64,000 nucleotides of DNA from Gavia stellata (lineage: Eukaryota > Chordata > Aves > Gaviiformes > Gaviidae): positions 103,333,334-103,397,333 of the forward strand of contig NC_082595.1 in the NCBI RefSeq assembly GCF_030936135.1, in the 5' to 3' direction. The notes under the pieces were generated by a model. It saw only the letters and a list, made by a program, of their open reading frames with translations, made no database searches and was not told the origin of the DNA. Shown here in pieces: positions 33,901 to 47,628 of this stretch. The translations under genes and the position numbers were made by a program. Each line of letters starts with the position of its first letter. Positions within the stretch are counted from its first letter, which is position 1.

Positions 33901-36900
33901 TATATTTCTTACTCTGACAAAACAATCAAACAGAATAGGAATGACATATTTAAGGCTGGTTATAGTAGCGTTAAAGTGGTATGAAAAAGTGAGATGGTCT
34001 GGTTACTAAATCATTCTAATAAAGGACAGCATTGCTTAGTTTTATTTTACAGTCTCCTGAACAATAACAACAGCAGCTTCTCCACTATTTTCATTTTTTG
34101 TGAAAGCAAGTGTTCTGGAGACTAAGATGGGGAAAACATCAGAAGTATTGAAATAATTATGCTAATATTTGAAACAATGATTTGCAAGTCACTGTTATAT
34201 AAGAAATGCTTCCTTTTTTTTCTGTGGGGTGTTTTTTTTTTTTTTAATATGAAACATCTATCAAGTAAACAGGAAAGGAAAACTGTCTTTTTCTGAGTGG
34301 TTTCATTTCCAGTGTTTCTTCAGCATCCCCTCAAGGGTCAGACTCAATAAACAGCTGTGCACTATGTGTGAATAAAATCAATGTTGCAGAACTGCATAGC
34401 ACACCAACAAAAAAGGTTTTTAATTCTTTTCTCTTTGAGTGTAACTGGGACACTTATGAGTTTAACTTTTCCCATTCCAGTATTTACTCTTGGTGCTTGC
34501 ACCAAGGAAGAATTCAAAACAAGAAACAGCTGGAACCTGTTTTTTACACTTCACCTGTTATTCACATCAATAACCCTTCAAAACACAAATGTGCTGGCAC
34601 CTCACACACAATTTTCACTGTACCCACTTTTGTGTGGAGAGCAAAAGTAACTTCATCATCTCACTTGGGATAATAAATACTAGAAATCTGCATGACACAA
34701 TTTTCTGGGAAGGCTCTTATCTCCTATATTACAGGACAAAACTTGACTCACATAAGGGATATTCCGATCTATATTTACAAAGATACACATATATGCTTCA
34801 TTTGTATGCATATTTTTTTTCTTCTTGGATCGTAAAGAACAATATACACCTGTTATTAGGCATGAGATGTGAACAACAGCTTCTGTGCATGCAGAGGGTG
34901 TTTAATATATGACTTTGTTTTTCCTCAATGGATGTAAGACACTTCTTGACCACCCCAAAGAGCTTGGCTGGAGAGGGGTACTTGGCTGCATCACACTTGG
35001 CTAAGCAGGCAGCTTCTGCGTGGTAAGAATTTGGCGTCTACATAAGTTGTTGATGCAAGTGCCTTCAGGTAACAGAGTTGCAGACAGGGGACAATGATAG
35101 TTGCTTACATTGTGCACGTGTCTGTGTCGGGGTAGTTACGACGTGTTACAAAGCTTTTGGTTGTTCTGTCTTGTAGCCTCAAAGATGGCCAGGGGTTCTT
35201 GCAAGCACCCAGGAGATCTTCAGCTGCCTGTTTGGGATTCCTGAGTGACCGCGAATGTATGCTGTTTATAAGAACACTGTGGACATCTTGGGATAGATCT
35301 CAGGGGCCTCCAGATTTTGTACAGCTTGTGATAGCATTCAGTCTAAGTGCATCCCACATGGTCTGTAGAGAGCAGTCGTGGAAAAATGTGAGGATAGGAG
35401 AAGGGCTTGGGTCTGTGTAAATTTTTGTTAGCAGAGGTAATAAAAAATACTGGTTATATACCCAGTTTATATAGGTCTCTGCATTGCTTCTCAGGTAGTT
35501 GCCTGGGGAGGCTTTACTGATGGGGGCAAGGACACAGAGATGGATGGGCGATGGAGTGTTGCAAATCCTCCCAGATTTACTCTGGGAGATTTCAGAGTTT
35601 CAGAGCAGATCCCATATTTCATTCTGTGCCAGGCTAGCCTGCAAACATGGACTGAATGAGTCCTACTTGATCATCAAATTCATCTTGCAGCTGTTTCAAG
35701 TCATCCAAAGAAACGGGCATATTTTTACACTGATCTTGCTGATGTCCTCATAATGGCACAAGCAAAATCTTCTCTTCCTGTTCCTGTAAGATCTAATGTA
35801 ACTAAACGCATGACTTTTTATAAAGGTACTTGGAAGCTTTTCAGGGATTTTCTGCAAATCTAACAATGTTACTTTCTTTACACACCTGTCTAAGCAGTCC
35901 ACGTGGAATAAGGTTTTCTCTATTGCCTTTCTCAGAAATGAAAACTGGGATAATGGTGGTTTCACGTTTCACAATTAAGATTTGTAAGTAGAACATATTC
36001 ATGTTTTCATACATGTAATGATGTATGATAGAATATTACTTGTCATACACATAAATTTGTAAAACAGGAAAGGTGAGTCATTCTGTGACATAAGATAGTT
36101 TTGAAAACTAAACTGCAAGACAGTGTTCTGACTTCCAATAGAGATCTTGATTTGGGTGAGGTGGAAGGAAAGAAGGGAACAGAGCCACAGTATAGCCATT
36201 CAAATGTTGATTTAAACTTGCCACTGGGATAAAGTCATGTGCTTCACATAAGCAAATACCTATTTTTTGCCTGCTCAAGTTAGAAATCTCTCATGAGTTT
36301 TGATCTCAGGAATGTCAAGATTTCTCTTAGTGTGACATACTTCGAGAAATACAGAACTTCATTGACAACTGATCAAACCACAGGTTTTTTCTTTTGGTTC
36401 ACCTTAAAAAAAAAAAAATCAGACACAGATAAATAAATAGACAAATAAGGAACACTAGTAATTGCCATAATGGTCCGGTCAGTGCCAATGAGTGACAGCT
36501 TTCTCATAGTACTATGTGTATATATGCACTTACATAACTTGATGTGAAATGGGTTAAGCCACCTACGATGACTTTCATCTCTCTGAAATGTGCACATTTA
36601 AAAGTTACCTTTTTTAAGCCTAAGTCAGTGGAGACAAATAGGCATATCTAGGGAAATACTTCACCTCATGGAACAGGTGTCCTGGAAGGTGATTTAACCA
36701 TCCCGCTTTTCTGTGTGGACTACAGAGGTAGCCTAGACACAGAAAACTGACTTTTAGATGCCTAAAGTTAGATTAGATGTATTCTATCTCCAGCATATAA
36801 CCCTGGGTTAGACAGGACAATTAGTCAGTCACTGTCTGGCTCTAGAACACTCTACAGTCGGTGTGCAGGCTATGGGGGTTGCTCTTCAGAAGTAGCTCTA

Positions 36901-38399
36901 CATTAAGAGTCTAAGATGACTAACTGAGATTTTTTGAATCATCACACTAAATCTAAGCATCTCATTTTTAGGTGTTGGCATGCCTTAGGTTGTTTTAGTC
37001 TGACCTCCAGTCTCTATCAGTGGAAAAATGATGTCCAATTTTATTAATTTATCTATTTAATCCAAACTGGTAATTAGTTTCCCTGTAGCTTGAGCCTTGG
37101 AGAAGGCAAGCACTTTTGTGTGAATTGTCAGTGGATCACAATAAAGTAGCAGGACTCTCACTGCTAGATCTGTCTGCTCACTAACAGCGTATGCTCAGGG
37201 ACAATTTCTTCTGCACACTGACAGTTTGACAGACATGATTTTTTTTCCTGATCCTTAGAAGAAATGAAAAGATTTCTCAAACTTGCTAAAGGTGCTGATT
37301 CCCGAAACTCTGCAATGCATTAAAGCATTCCAGCGTCACTGCATCCAGACTTGTGCCCTCTTAGTTGATAGTCAAGGGGGGTATCTGCAGGACTGACTGC
37401 ACAGTGACCTCAGGCTTCCAGCAGCAGCAAAAATGCCTCAGGGAAACTCAAGAGATTTATCATAATGCTGTTTGTTTACAGGAACTTTCAGGTACAACAG
37501 AGACTGACAGGTACTGTACCACACAGGTTAAACAGTAAAGAGCTTAGCAATAACAATATAGAAAGACAGGCAGTCCAATATTTACATTGTATACAAAATT
37601 TCTCTCTGCTGGATGATGTTTAGAGTTCCCTAGAGCTGTTTTCCTTGATATGCGAACGTTGCTGGGCATACAGTTCAACACGCTGTACTGGGTAGCAATT
37701 CATGGGGCTTTTTTCTCTTTCTGTTATTCTTTAAGGCTGGTCAAACTTTGCAGAAAGTTAAATGTTTTAAGGAGGATGAGGCTTAGTAGACCCATGCTAT
37801 TTTTCAGAAGCACTGCCGTGATCGTGTGATACAGAGGTAGAATAAGGTCATGAAAATTTGCTAGCTGCAGTTTGGCTTTTCTGTTTAGCTTGTGTCAAGG
37901 AAGGGTAAAGTCCTCACTGGTGAACTGAAGAGCTGGTTAGCTGGAAGGCAGGTTCCAAGTAAGAATCTCAATTTTCCTTTGACATAAAGTATCTCTTAGG
38001 TACCTACATGGCCCATTGCTGCAAAATCTGAATGACTTGCAGAAATATATTTTTCCTACTAAACCTGCTGTGTGAAAGAAAGGGACATATTGGTATCCTT
38101 GCTGGACAGATAGGGCTTTGACACTAATGTCCCAGCCCACAGACCTTTGTGAAAAAGTTGAATTTTAGGAGACTGAAATTAAACACTGAATTCCAAGTAC
38201 ACAGTCATTAAAATCTTAATATAATACCCCAGGTATACAGAGTTTTGCCAGTGAAGTTTCCTTAAATGTTTCTTCAGGTCTTAGGGTGGAATGAATCACT
38301 CTTTGCATATTCTCCACTAACTACAAAGGGAGCATCAGCTTCCAAATTAGACTAGGCACCTGCCTTGCATGCCTCTAAAGATGCATGAGAGAAACTTAG
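27921..38399. other. 10.5-kb non-coding stretch
   Basis: No frame with protein-like composition or recognisable domain. Mostly AT-rich unique sequence with poly-T/poly-A runs. It holds a CTCF-like motif at 29981-29994. Possible remnants of a very old DNA transposon near 36.75-37.0 kb are treated as a finding. I cannot identify anything else. Confidence 0.55.
29981..29994 (+). promoter_or_regulatory. CTCF-like motif, one mismatch
   Basis: CCACCAGGTGGAGA matches the core CTCF consensus except for A in place of C at position 12. It is on the opposite strand to the motif at 1066-1079. Sequence match only. Confidence 0.3.
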
Positions 38400-39010
38400 G
38401 TCTAAACACCTAAGCCCTCAGAGTCATGGATGGAGTGATAGAGATGCACTTCACTCCTAAGAGAGAAGCAACAATATACTTTATTGTTATAAAATACTGA
38501 ATTAATGAAGTTCAATGGTAAATGCGACAGTGGTTTAACAAGATTCAATGGCAAGGTACACTTGATTATTTACTGCATAGAGGACAGGATCAGACAAAAC
38601 TGTCAGGGAGACACTCCCGTTGAGTCTTGAGATTCAGAGGGGGCCCCCTTGCATTCTAAGCTCCTTCTCAGAGAGGAGTCTAGGTGCGGCTGGATCCAGA
38701 CTTAGTCCCAGACTTGGCCAACTGTTTATGTCTAAAGGGTTATATATGTGCAATCAATCATGTATATCACTTAGGTAAGGTTTCCAAGTTTCAGCATGCT
38801 CTTAGTCACTTACCGAGACTCTGTTGGGGCAAGGAATCTCTCAGCCTCGAGGACTAACCTTGAGAGGTGTCCCTAGTCAAGGGGAGATCTGGCGTGCAGC
38901 CCACTGCCATGCAGGAGAGCTCAAAGGGCTCTTGGGCTGCTCACTATTTATGGAGGTAAGGTGATTGACTCATAGTCATATTTACATACTGACCACAGGT
39001 TTTAGTTTCT
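38400..39010 (-). mobile_element. Probable LTR of an endogenous retrovirus, antisense
   Basis: On the minus strand the stretch reads from a promoter-like ATAAATA (complement of TATTTA at 38945-38950) to a CAATAAAGTATATTGTTG poly(A)-signal region near 38470-38490, followed by GGAGTGAAGTGCATCTC-like text. This is the order U3-TATA-poly(A) expected of an LTR, and the wording resembles avian LTRs I have seen. I could not fix TG/CA ends or a target duplication, and the element may extend right to about 39370. It could be another repeat class. Confidence 0.4.
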
Positions 39011-42000
39011 TTCAAGTTTGGCTTGACTTGAACATTGAACAGCACTGTGGTTAGGTGGACACATTGCCATAAATTAGGACTTGGCTATTGTGTTGTTTTC
39101 TGTCTCCCCCGAATCCACTCTGAGCTGAATGCATCCATCACAACCAGACACATCCATCACGACTGCCACTGGTGGTTATCACTTGAGCAGGGTTATGGGA
39201 AAAGGTCAGGTGGGGCCAGAGGGGAGCACGCCGTCACACCCATCGATTTCGGGCACAAATCCCACCTTGGTATTTGCTGTTGGTTATGCAGGTAGCTCTT
39301 TGCTCAGCTTGCTGACTGCGGTCAGTACTCAGACACCCTTCTCAGAGCTACTGATGCCCTCTGGGACATGAGCCCCTAAAAGTTAGGCAAGTTCATCTGT
39401 GAATATAGACCACATACCATAAGACTCCTGAATGCAGGATAGTAAATTACTGGAATATTTTTCCTTCCGGTAATTACCATAAATGTTTATGGGGCTTGTT
39501 TCAAAATATTTTGCAATCATTAGGTAATTTTTGGCACTTTTTACTTCTAACATTCGAGGCATCTCACAATTCAGCTCGGATTAATACAATACACCTTCAC
39601 AAACATTTTCCTCAGGTTCAGCTACTTTTTTAAAATTTTGCTTTATTTACTGCTTTTACCTGTTGAAACAGTTATCATGTCTGTACCTGGAGGTGCTACC
39701 ACTCTTTTTTTAATTCTGTGGGTTGTATAATGGTATGCCTATGCAAGTTATTACTGTTCTTGAAAAATAAAATACAGCCATACATGAACTGCAACACTTC
39801 AGAGTTTCTGCTCTCCCAAACAAGGAATATAATTTAATTTACAAGGTGGATGATAGGAGTAGAGAGAAAAAAAAAAAACAACACAAAACCTGTAATGCAA
39901 AAGTCAACATTTTCAGGAATTCTTATTTTTTTATATATATATAAACACACACATATATGTATATGAAAAACTAATGCATAGTCTTCTGATCAACTACCCT
40001 TGAAATAAACCATGATCTAAAAGGACACAGAAATGACACCTATGACACCTATATAATAGTCTCCAAAGGCAAAAAACCCCAACTTTTGGTCTTACAAATT
40101 GCTGGTTGCTTGAAGTCTAGAATGCAAACCACACTGGATTGTGCAGCTCTCAAACCATACAAGAATGGAGAATATTACAGCAGCTGTTACCATGGACATT
40201 GACAGAAATTTGAAAAGTGCAAAGGATAAACATAACAAAAAAATAAAACCTTTCCAGATGGCTCTACAGCTTCCTAAAAATATACACTGCCACTGAAGGC
40301 TGGCTGGATAAAAGAAAAGATACATTGTCTAAAATAAAAAAGCTGTAGAAGCTGCTGTATGTTAAAAAAAAAAAAGTAAATTAGAAGATATTGGTAAGTT
40401 AAATTTTTTCTCCAGTCTCTGTAGAACTTAATTATACAGTATAAAGTTGCAGATGGGAAGTTTAACTAAGATTGGTGCATAGATAATAACATGTGCACTG
40501 TTCTAAAAAGCATGGATGGATGGTTAAATGATAAATGCCATTTGGCTGCATTTTGATAAATCAAACATAATGTTGCTAGACTAAGACAAACAACTAAAAC
40601 CTTTGTTGACTAGCAAGTCTGCCTGCTTCTTTTCTATACAAGTCTCACCACGCATGCCCATGCCTGTGTCACCTCAAGATTAGACTAATGTAACTGATTT
40701 ATAGGGGTCTGGTTTTGGTATGTGGTCCCCAGCAAGCAAAAGAAATGAAGCTGGAACTCATGCATGAGAGCTTGTCAGTGTCTGCAAATTGTAGTTTCCT
40801 TGAATAACTGCCTGCTGTTTAAGATGAATGGCAATTCCATATATCATGACACATAGTGAACACCATTAGCAGATATATTTCTGGATGTCAGAGTGCTCCT
40901 GATATTACCTTCTACTTTCAGAAACTTTCAGCAGTTTCGCTGAAAGTTTCCTGACCCATTTGTCTGCAGGACAAAAATAATAAGGAGATAATAATCACAA
41001 CTCTTCCCATATCAAGACTTAAAGGACATAGGGCTGCATTTCACATGATCGAAAATGAGAAGCTGGTCAGTGTTTTACAGTGTTAGAGTTAAGACTACTG
41101 CAATTAGAAAGTTAAAATTTAGCAAGGTTTTTGCTGTTACGTCTGTTATCAAGAGGCTGTTCTAAGAGATTTCTTCCAGTCTCCAGGCTCAAAGTATTTG
41201 TGGCGGATTTATACTATTTTGTTTTCACATCAACATTATTCTTTAGATTTAAATAGTTCTTCCTTTCCTGTTGTTGTATCATCTCTTATATCTTTCTAAT
41301 CAGCTTCTTCTTCCCACTCAAGCTTCATTTGGCTAGACGAAACAAGCCAACACGCCTTCCTTTGCTTACCTCTCATGAAGTACCTTCTTCTTTCCCTTGA
41401 TCAGCCTTACAGGCCTTGCATTCCTCCCAGTTTGATCACGGGCAACAACCAGAGGTGCGTGTGATATTCCAGTGCTGGTAATGCACTGGGAAACAAAGAA
41501 AGGAGCAAAACCAGAGCCTGACTTCTTAACTTAAGAATTGTCATTGCTGAGCATTTAACTGTGGTGTCTTAACATTCTCTAAACATTTTTAGTGCCATAG
41601 AGGTACATGTAGAGCAGAGAGTGATATTTTTGAAATAACTATCTAAACTTCCACTGCCTGTCAGTATAATTCCACACTCTATTGCTAATTTCAATCTAAA
41701 TTGCTTCCTTTCAGGCCTAAAACCGTGCAATCTAAATAATATATTAAACATGAAGGATCCAAATGAAGCCTGGCAGTCACTCAAGGTGAGATTACAGGCT
41801 GTTTAAAATGAGCATGTGCCATTTTAGAGGCAGGTGTCTCAAAGGTAATTGTCATCATCTTCTCTTTTGGATTATTCCAGAAATCATCAGGAAGATTGTG
41901 TACTTCCATTAGCCTCGACAGCTGGTTCTGCTGATGCCGAGATGTCATAAAAAGTGTTGTTAGAGTGATATATTTCTCATGGAGAGCACATGGGTACATG

Positions 42001-43895
42001 GAAGAAATGCTGCTCTGAAGCAGGTATTCACCTGGATGACTCCTTCCTCCTGTAGGATATAACAATCCCGTATTATTAAACTTGAAAGAAAAGACACCAT
42101 CCAAGCCACTGTCCAAGCTATTACGAAGTGCCTTGGATGCAACTTCCAGATACGGTTTCTTACTGTGAAGTCCCTTGCAGGAAAATTGTACAACGAACAT
42201 CTCATTTTAGATGATAGACTCTGCTTTCCTAACCACATTTCTTAGCCAATCAACAGAGTAATAATTTTGTTAAATGATTTAAAACATACCTATGACTTTA
42301 TGACCTTATGGACATTGTATACAGTCTGCACTCTTTATATCATTCCACAGCTAAATTAGGAAGTTACATTCTGGCTCGATAAAGTGCTTGCATAAAGAAC
42401 AATTACTTGCACTATTTATGGTGGTTGTTTAGGTGTTCCCTAGCTGTTTTGATTAATTAAGCCTCTAGAAAGGCTTCCTCCCCAACATCAGCAATCCTTG
42501 TTTATTAAAACCATTACACTCCTTTCTCAGGATCTTCCTGTTGAGCTATAATTTCATTATCTCAGTGACTGGCTCCACTGGGGTGTTTCTGGTTGAATGC
42601 AAGAAGATCAGCGTGTTAACCCTTTGTTTTGTATATTGTACACTCTCTCTGACACCATTATAAATCAGTTATTATAACTGCACTACGTGCAGTAGCTCTA
42701 AGCAAAGCAGAAGAACCAAAACATAGCTCTAAGAAGCAAAGCTTAGATTGCTCAGCATGACAAAATCCTGATAATGTCCATTCTAGATTACTGAAGGAAC
42801 TAGTGCAGGAAATAGCAAGTCCAGAAGCAAGGATTTGTAATGAACATTTTAGGTACAGTAGGATCGTGTGATTAGAGAATACCAAAGCCAGTAACAATCT
42901 TTTAAAAATAACTCCGCCTCCTCCCCCATAATCTTCTGCTCTCTTACTTCTCACCTGGGCCAACTCAGGGCTTCTTAAATGTGTGAGCAAAACTGAATTT
43001 TGCCACTGCATGGGTGGGCATCACAGATATTTATTTTGTCCTCATCGTTTGTGGTGACATTTCAGTTTTGTGATGGAGCGAATAAGGATTTTGGGATAAC
43101 TGAGTAGGCAATAAGGGGCTTGAAGAAATTTTTGAAGTTCTGGTGAAATAGGGACAACTGGAAGAAACTAGTCTGAGGTGCTTTCCCCTCTGTCCCTACC
43201 CTGCCAATCAAATCTCTGGTCTCTTCCAGAGAGAGCCTTCACCCCATAGAAAGGGTGCTGGCCCAGGCTTAGCATGGACCATGTGCTCGGGACATGGAGA
43301 GCCTACCTTGCTGGGTGTGAGAAGTAAGGACTATAGGTCCCAGGCTTCTCAGCTCCCCAAAGCCGCTTCATTTTTCCACAGAGCCCATTCACAAAAAAAT
43401 TATTCCTGTGTCTCTACCCTTTCACATATCCCTTCCTTCCTTCACGTATCCCTTTACCTTCCTCCAGGATAAGTTTTATTTCTGTAGGGTGCCCTTCTTC
43501 TGGCTCAGCTCCTCATTCTCCAGTCCGTAACGGCACAGGACACAATCTCCTACGCTTCCTCTGAGACAACCTTCTTGTTCTTTCCCTCGTGGCAGGAGGA
43601 GGATCTGCTCCAGTCTCCACACTGGGCACCCAGCAACCCACACAGGTTTCACCCTGTTCCCAGTCTTCCCATTTTCCCATCTTCTTTCCTCTACCTCCAC
43701 CCCTCAACTGGCACTGAGAGTAGGAGCCAGTCAGACGGTGAAGGAAAGGGCTGGAGGTGACGCATATTTCTTCTCCCTTCTCCCGGCTCCTGCTCCCAGT
43801 GTTGTCAGGGAAGCAGAGACAAGACACAGAGAAAATGGGGGCAAGGTAAGCATCAAAACAGTGGCTACCCTTGGCAGCTGCCTCCCAAGTCTGTA
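39011..43895. other. Non-coding intergenic stretch
   Basis: No recognised gene. It contains a TA/CA microsatellite at 39931-39966, a perfect 12-bp hairpin at 40921-40950 and a 139-codon minus-strand frame at 41781-42200 of unknown meaning; the last two are in the findings. Confidence 0.5.
39931..39966 (+). repeat. Compound TA/CA microsatellite
   Basis: A TA run is followed by ACAC units and then ATATATGTATATG. Compound dinucleotide repeat. Confidence 0.85.
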
Positions 43896-45015
43896 TCTAA
43901 AACCAGCCCTGTTACTAGGCAAAGTATTAGAAGGGATTTTGAAAGAAAATGTAATTAAGGAATGAAGGCAAATGGAAAATTGGATAAATTACTGGAGAGT
44001 TTTAGCAAAGGTAATTTTTTTTTGTCAGAATAGTGTATTAGCTTTATTTTATTTTATTTTGTTTTATTTTTTCTTGTGTAAGGTAATGCAGTGGCTTTAT
44101 CTCTTTAGATTTCAGAAAACCACTTTCTACAGTGCTGTGTAGGAAATTAGTACTGTAGGTGGACATGATGACAATTCATAGAAAATGTGGGGTGGATTAA
44201 AGAGCTGTTGAAAGGGGAGGATATGCAGAAGAGGATACTGGGATGGAGAAGGGCTACTGCTAGTATCCTCAAGGGATCAGTCTGTGCAGATTCTGTTTAA
44301 TGTATTCATTAATGACCCAAATGTAGGGAACTAAATATGTGATTCTGAAACTCAGAACTGGGCATAAAGCTGGGAGGTAATGCTGAAACGGGGGGTCGGA
44401 GCGGGGGGGATCATCCATTAAAAGAAGGCAGGGGGGATCAGATGACTCAGGCAACTGAAATGAAAACTATGAGATGAAACTCGAGAGTTTCAAATTACAA
44501 TACTGGGCACTCAGAAACCACTAATAAAAACTTCTGCTATAAATAGAGGATTTCTAAATTGGAAGACAAAAAAGATCATTCCTTAGCTGGAAGACTGCTA
44601 TGAACTGCCAAGGACTTTACTTGGCTTCAGGTGTTTTCCATCATAAAAGGCATCGGTTAAACCTTATTTGGCACATTAAAAGATTTTGTCTTTTTAACCT
44701 AAAAAACTGAGTACCAAAAGGGATAACTTTCTGCAAATACTTTTAGAGCACAAATATTAAGCAGGAAAAAAGTTCAGAAGTTAAAAGATCAAAATTGGTC
44801 TTCAGCAAGTTTATGAAAATAAAAAAAAAGGGTGAATTACTGGAATGGTCTTCCAAATAGCCAACTGGAGAAGGAATCGAAATTGTTTTAAGATAGTATG
44901 CGGTAAGCTACTGAAACGGATTGCATATCAAAATAGGGGAATTTAAGGAGACTGGAAATTAAGTTTGTGATACAAGTCCTTGGACATTTGATGTCTTTGA
45001 AACAAGAGTAAGTCA
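43896..45015 (+). mobile_element. Ancient CR1-like LINE remnant
   Basis: Heavily decayed sense-strand non-LTR retrotransposon. GKVLEGILKE near 43918-43950 matches the RT segment after the PGK-type turn. YLFRFQKTTFYSAV near 44096-44140 is a broken motif A, the catalytic Asp having changed. The segment at 44270-44325 reads as a frameshifted GSV...ILFNVFINDP, the motif B neighbourhood. NYWNGLPNSQLEKE near 44835-44875 matches the conserved 3' coding block. A T-rich insertion with TTTTA repeats (44043-44070) interrupts it. It is far more diverged than the other CR1 copies here, so it is an old insertion. Confidence 0.65.
44043..44070 (+). repeat. (TTTTA)n microsatellite
   Basis: Four to five TTTTA-type units inside the old CR1 remnant. 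Confidence 0.8.
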
Positions 45016-47628
45016 CTTGATCACAGTGTATATTAATGACATGTTTCTGGGCTTGTGGTTGCTTGGGGGAGGGAGGGGGGATTTTTCCCTGCTGATCTGT
45101 AGAGGACTACTGGAGATTGCATGAGGAGAGTTGCCTTCGCCTGACCTTTGTGCAAAAGAAGAAATAGCCACTCCCAGTTTTCCTGGAGCCATTACAGGTT
45201 CAAGAGACTACAACAGGAATCTACAGCTCAGACTGGTGGGTACTAGTTTTGTCCCACTCTTCCACATTGTAAGATGTGGCCCGCTTTCTCGATTCATCTG
45301 GTGCAGCTGTGTTTACGCAAGATGAGTTAATATGAGAGTAGGTAGACAGCAGAGATTAAGCTTCAGTCACAGTAAATCTTTATTTAATAAATGCTAAATG
45401 ACAAAAGGGCTGTAGAACATTGGTAACACCCTCAGTCTCTTCAAATTCCCTTCAGAGGAATTCCCTACACTGTAGTTGTAGCTTTCAGTTTTCTACTGCA
45501 AGTCATGAGGTTCTTTTAGGTTATAGGAAAGGAATTGGTGACCCTTTGTGTGGCAACAACTGAAGTAAATGTGCAGCAAATCTTTCATCTAGTGCCCCAT
45601 TGCAGAAGCTACATTCAGTAGCACAGGTGGTGCCTTCCAGTCCTATCTTCCTGTTAAAATTGGTTGAAACATGAAGTCTTTAATCAGGTAAAACTTTTAT
45701 TAGAACTGTACTGAAATCTTAGTTCCCTTTAACATTTCTTCTTCTGTGAAGGCTCCGTGCTCCCTCAAACATTTCTTTTCCATAAATAGCAATCAATTCC
45801 CATAAAAAACATCACATTGTGCCAATACTCTACATAGTCTCTAAAAATTTTCCCAGCAAGACACATCTCAAGTAATGGTAAAGAAACTTAATGATAAAGG
45901 AAGTCATTAAGGGATAGGAATTGAAAATTTTCCATTCCTTTTATTAAATAGCAATAAATATCTTCTTTTTCTCAAAATCTCTACCAAAATTTGTTTTGTT
46001 AGTATATGTGTTTTACTTCAAAAAGATTGAATGAGAAATAAAAAAGCATAAATGATAAAAAGGACAGAATGAAACATAACTGTTCAAAATAAAAGGAAAC
46101 AGTTTTGGTTAAAAAGCAATATTTTGAAAGAACTGAAAATTTACTATTGAAAAATGTTTCTAAAGAAACATATTTTTCACTGGGGTTTTTTTTGACAACT
46201 TGTAATTATCTTTATTTAGTATTAAAAAAACCTCAAATTTTGTTTGATTCAGACAGACTGGACATGGAATTTGGTAATGAGAGCATTCAGTACACCAGTG
46301 ATTAAAGTGATCTAGAAGATGCATTTCAAGCATAGCCCAAGAAAGTCACACTATTTCAAAAGAGAAGGTGATTGCCGCCTTCTGTTTTTTCTTACATATT
46401 TTTAAAGCTATTCTGTGTTGGCATCTGTTTATTGAACCACACAGACCATTCCCTTCATCTAATTTAGAAACTCTTATGATCATAACCGAGTGTTTTTGAA
46501 AGACCTTTTTAAGTATAGACATACAAGTTCGCCATGGTCTGAGGAACACAGGTGATTTAAATTGTTTGCTTTTAGACAGGATATTTGGAATTTAATGTCA
46601 CGTTGTGTTGCAAAAATTTTCTAAAAAACATTGTTTCCAGACCCTAGTCTAGGGATGTGATTCTGAATGTCACCCTCTCTGATTCTACGTAAAGAAAACC
46701 AAACCTGCTAACTCTAATTCCCGTGGTCAGTATTCCTTGTTCAGGTACTTCTTGTGTGACTAAAGATTTCCTAATATCGTTTTCTTTTCATGAAAGCCTA
46801 TCATTATTGAGACCCCTGAAAGCAGAAAAGAGGAGACACCTTTTAACTCTGAAGAAATAATTTTGGACTATGGGATTTATAGTAAGTCTATTCAAATGCT
46901 TGAACAAATCAAGGTCAAGGGCCCAGATACTACAACTTGGCTGTCTGTACTGTTGAATAGTTACAAGGATTCTTGGCATGCCTCTGACCTGAGGTAAGCA
47001 GCACTCTCACAAGCTATTCCTAGGCATGGCCCAGGAGTAAACTTGTGTCAGGGAGCATTCCTTGTTGGCGGTTTAAATGGGGCCCTTGTGTTGGAGAGCA
47101 AATGGCGTTTCTAGTGCGAGCATGGAGAGGATTGTCATGGGTTAGTTCATTAATATAGAAAAAGCCATAGTATCCTGTGCTAGAAAGCTAGAAGACAGGG
47201 AGTGTGTCTCAGGAAAATCATTGCGTGGCCTCCCATAGAAACAAGGAGGTATAAAATGACTGGGTGGCTAAGGGTGGTGTAGAAAACATGACCAGGTCAG
47301 GCAGAATGACGAGCTCATGTTCACAAAGAATATCACAGTAGGAAGTGTTTCTGTCAAAAGAACAAAATAGCTGTGGGGCTACAGGAAGCGTGATTGCAGA
47401 TAAAAGTGCCGACTACATAAAGTTTTGGTTATGTGGGAGTTGGGGTGATAGACTGATGGATGGAAAGGCATCAAGAATTTTAAAGAATAGACTTTTTTTC
47501 CAAAGGCAATAGAATTACCAGAGGAAAAATACAGAAAAGAAAAGCTTCCTTACAATGAGTTTGAATAGACCATGAAATAGTTTTTCAGGGAAAGCGGAGA
47601 AAGCTATGCCAACTACAGATTGTACAAC
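45016..47628. other. Non-coding intergenic stretch
   Basis: AT-rich, no coding signal. A G-rich run lies at 45065-45080. No transposon is recognised with confidence. Confidence 0.55.

Noticed and set aside
43513..43827. 104-codon minus-strand frame with overlapping plus-strand frames
   Set aside because: Purine/pyrimidine-biased sequence leaves several frames open at once; no conserved motif.
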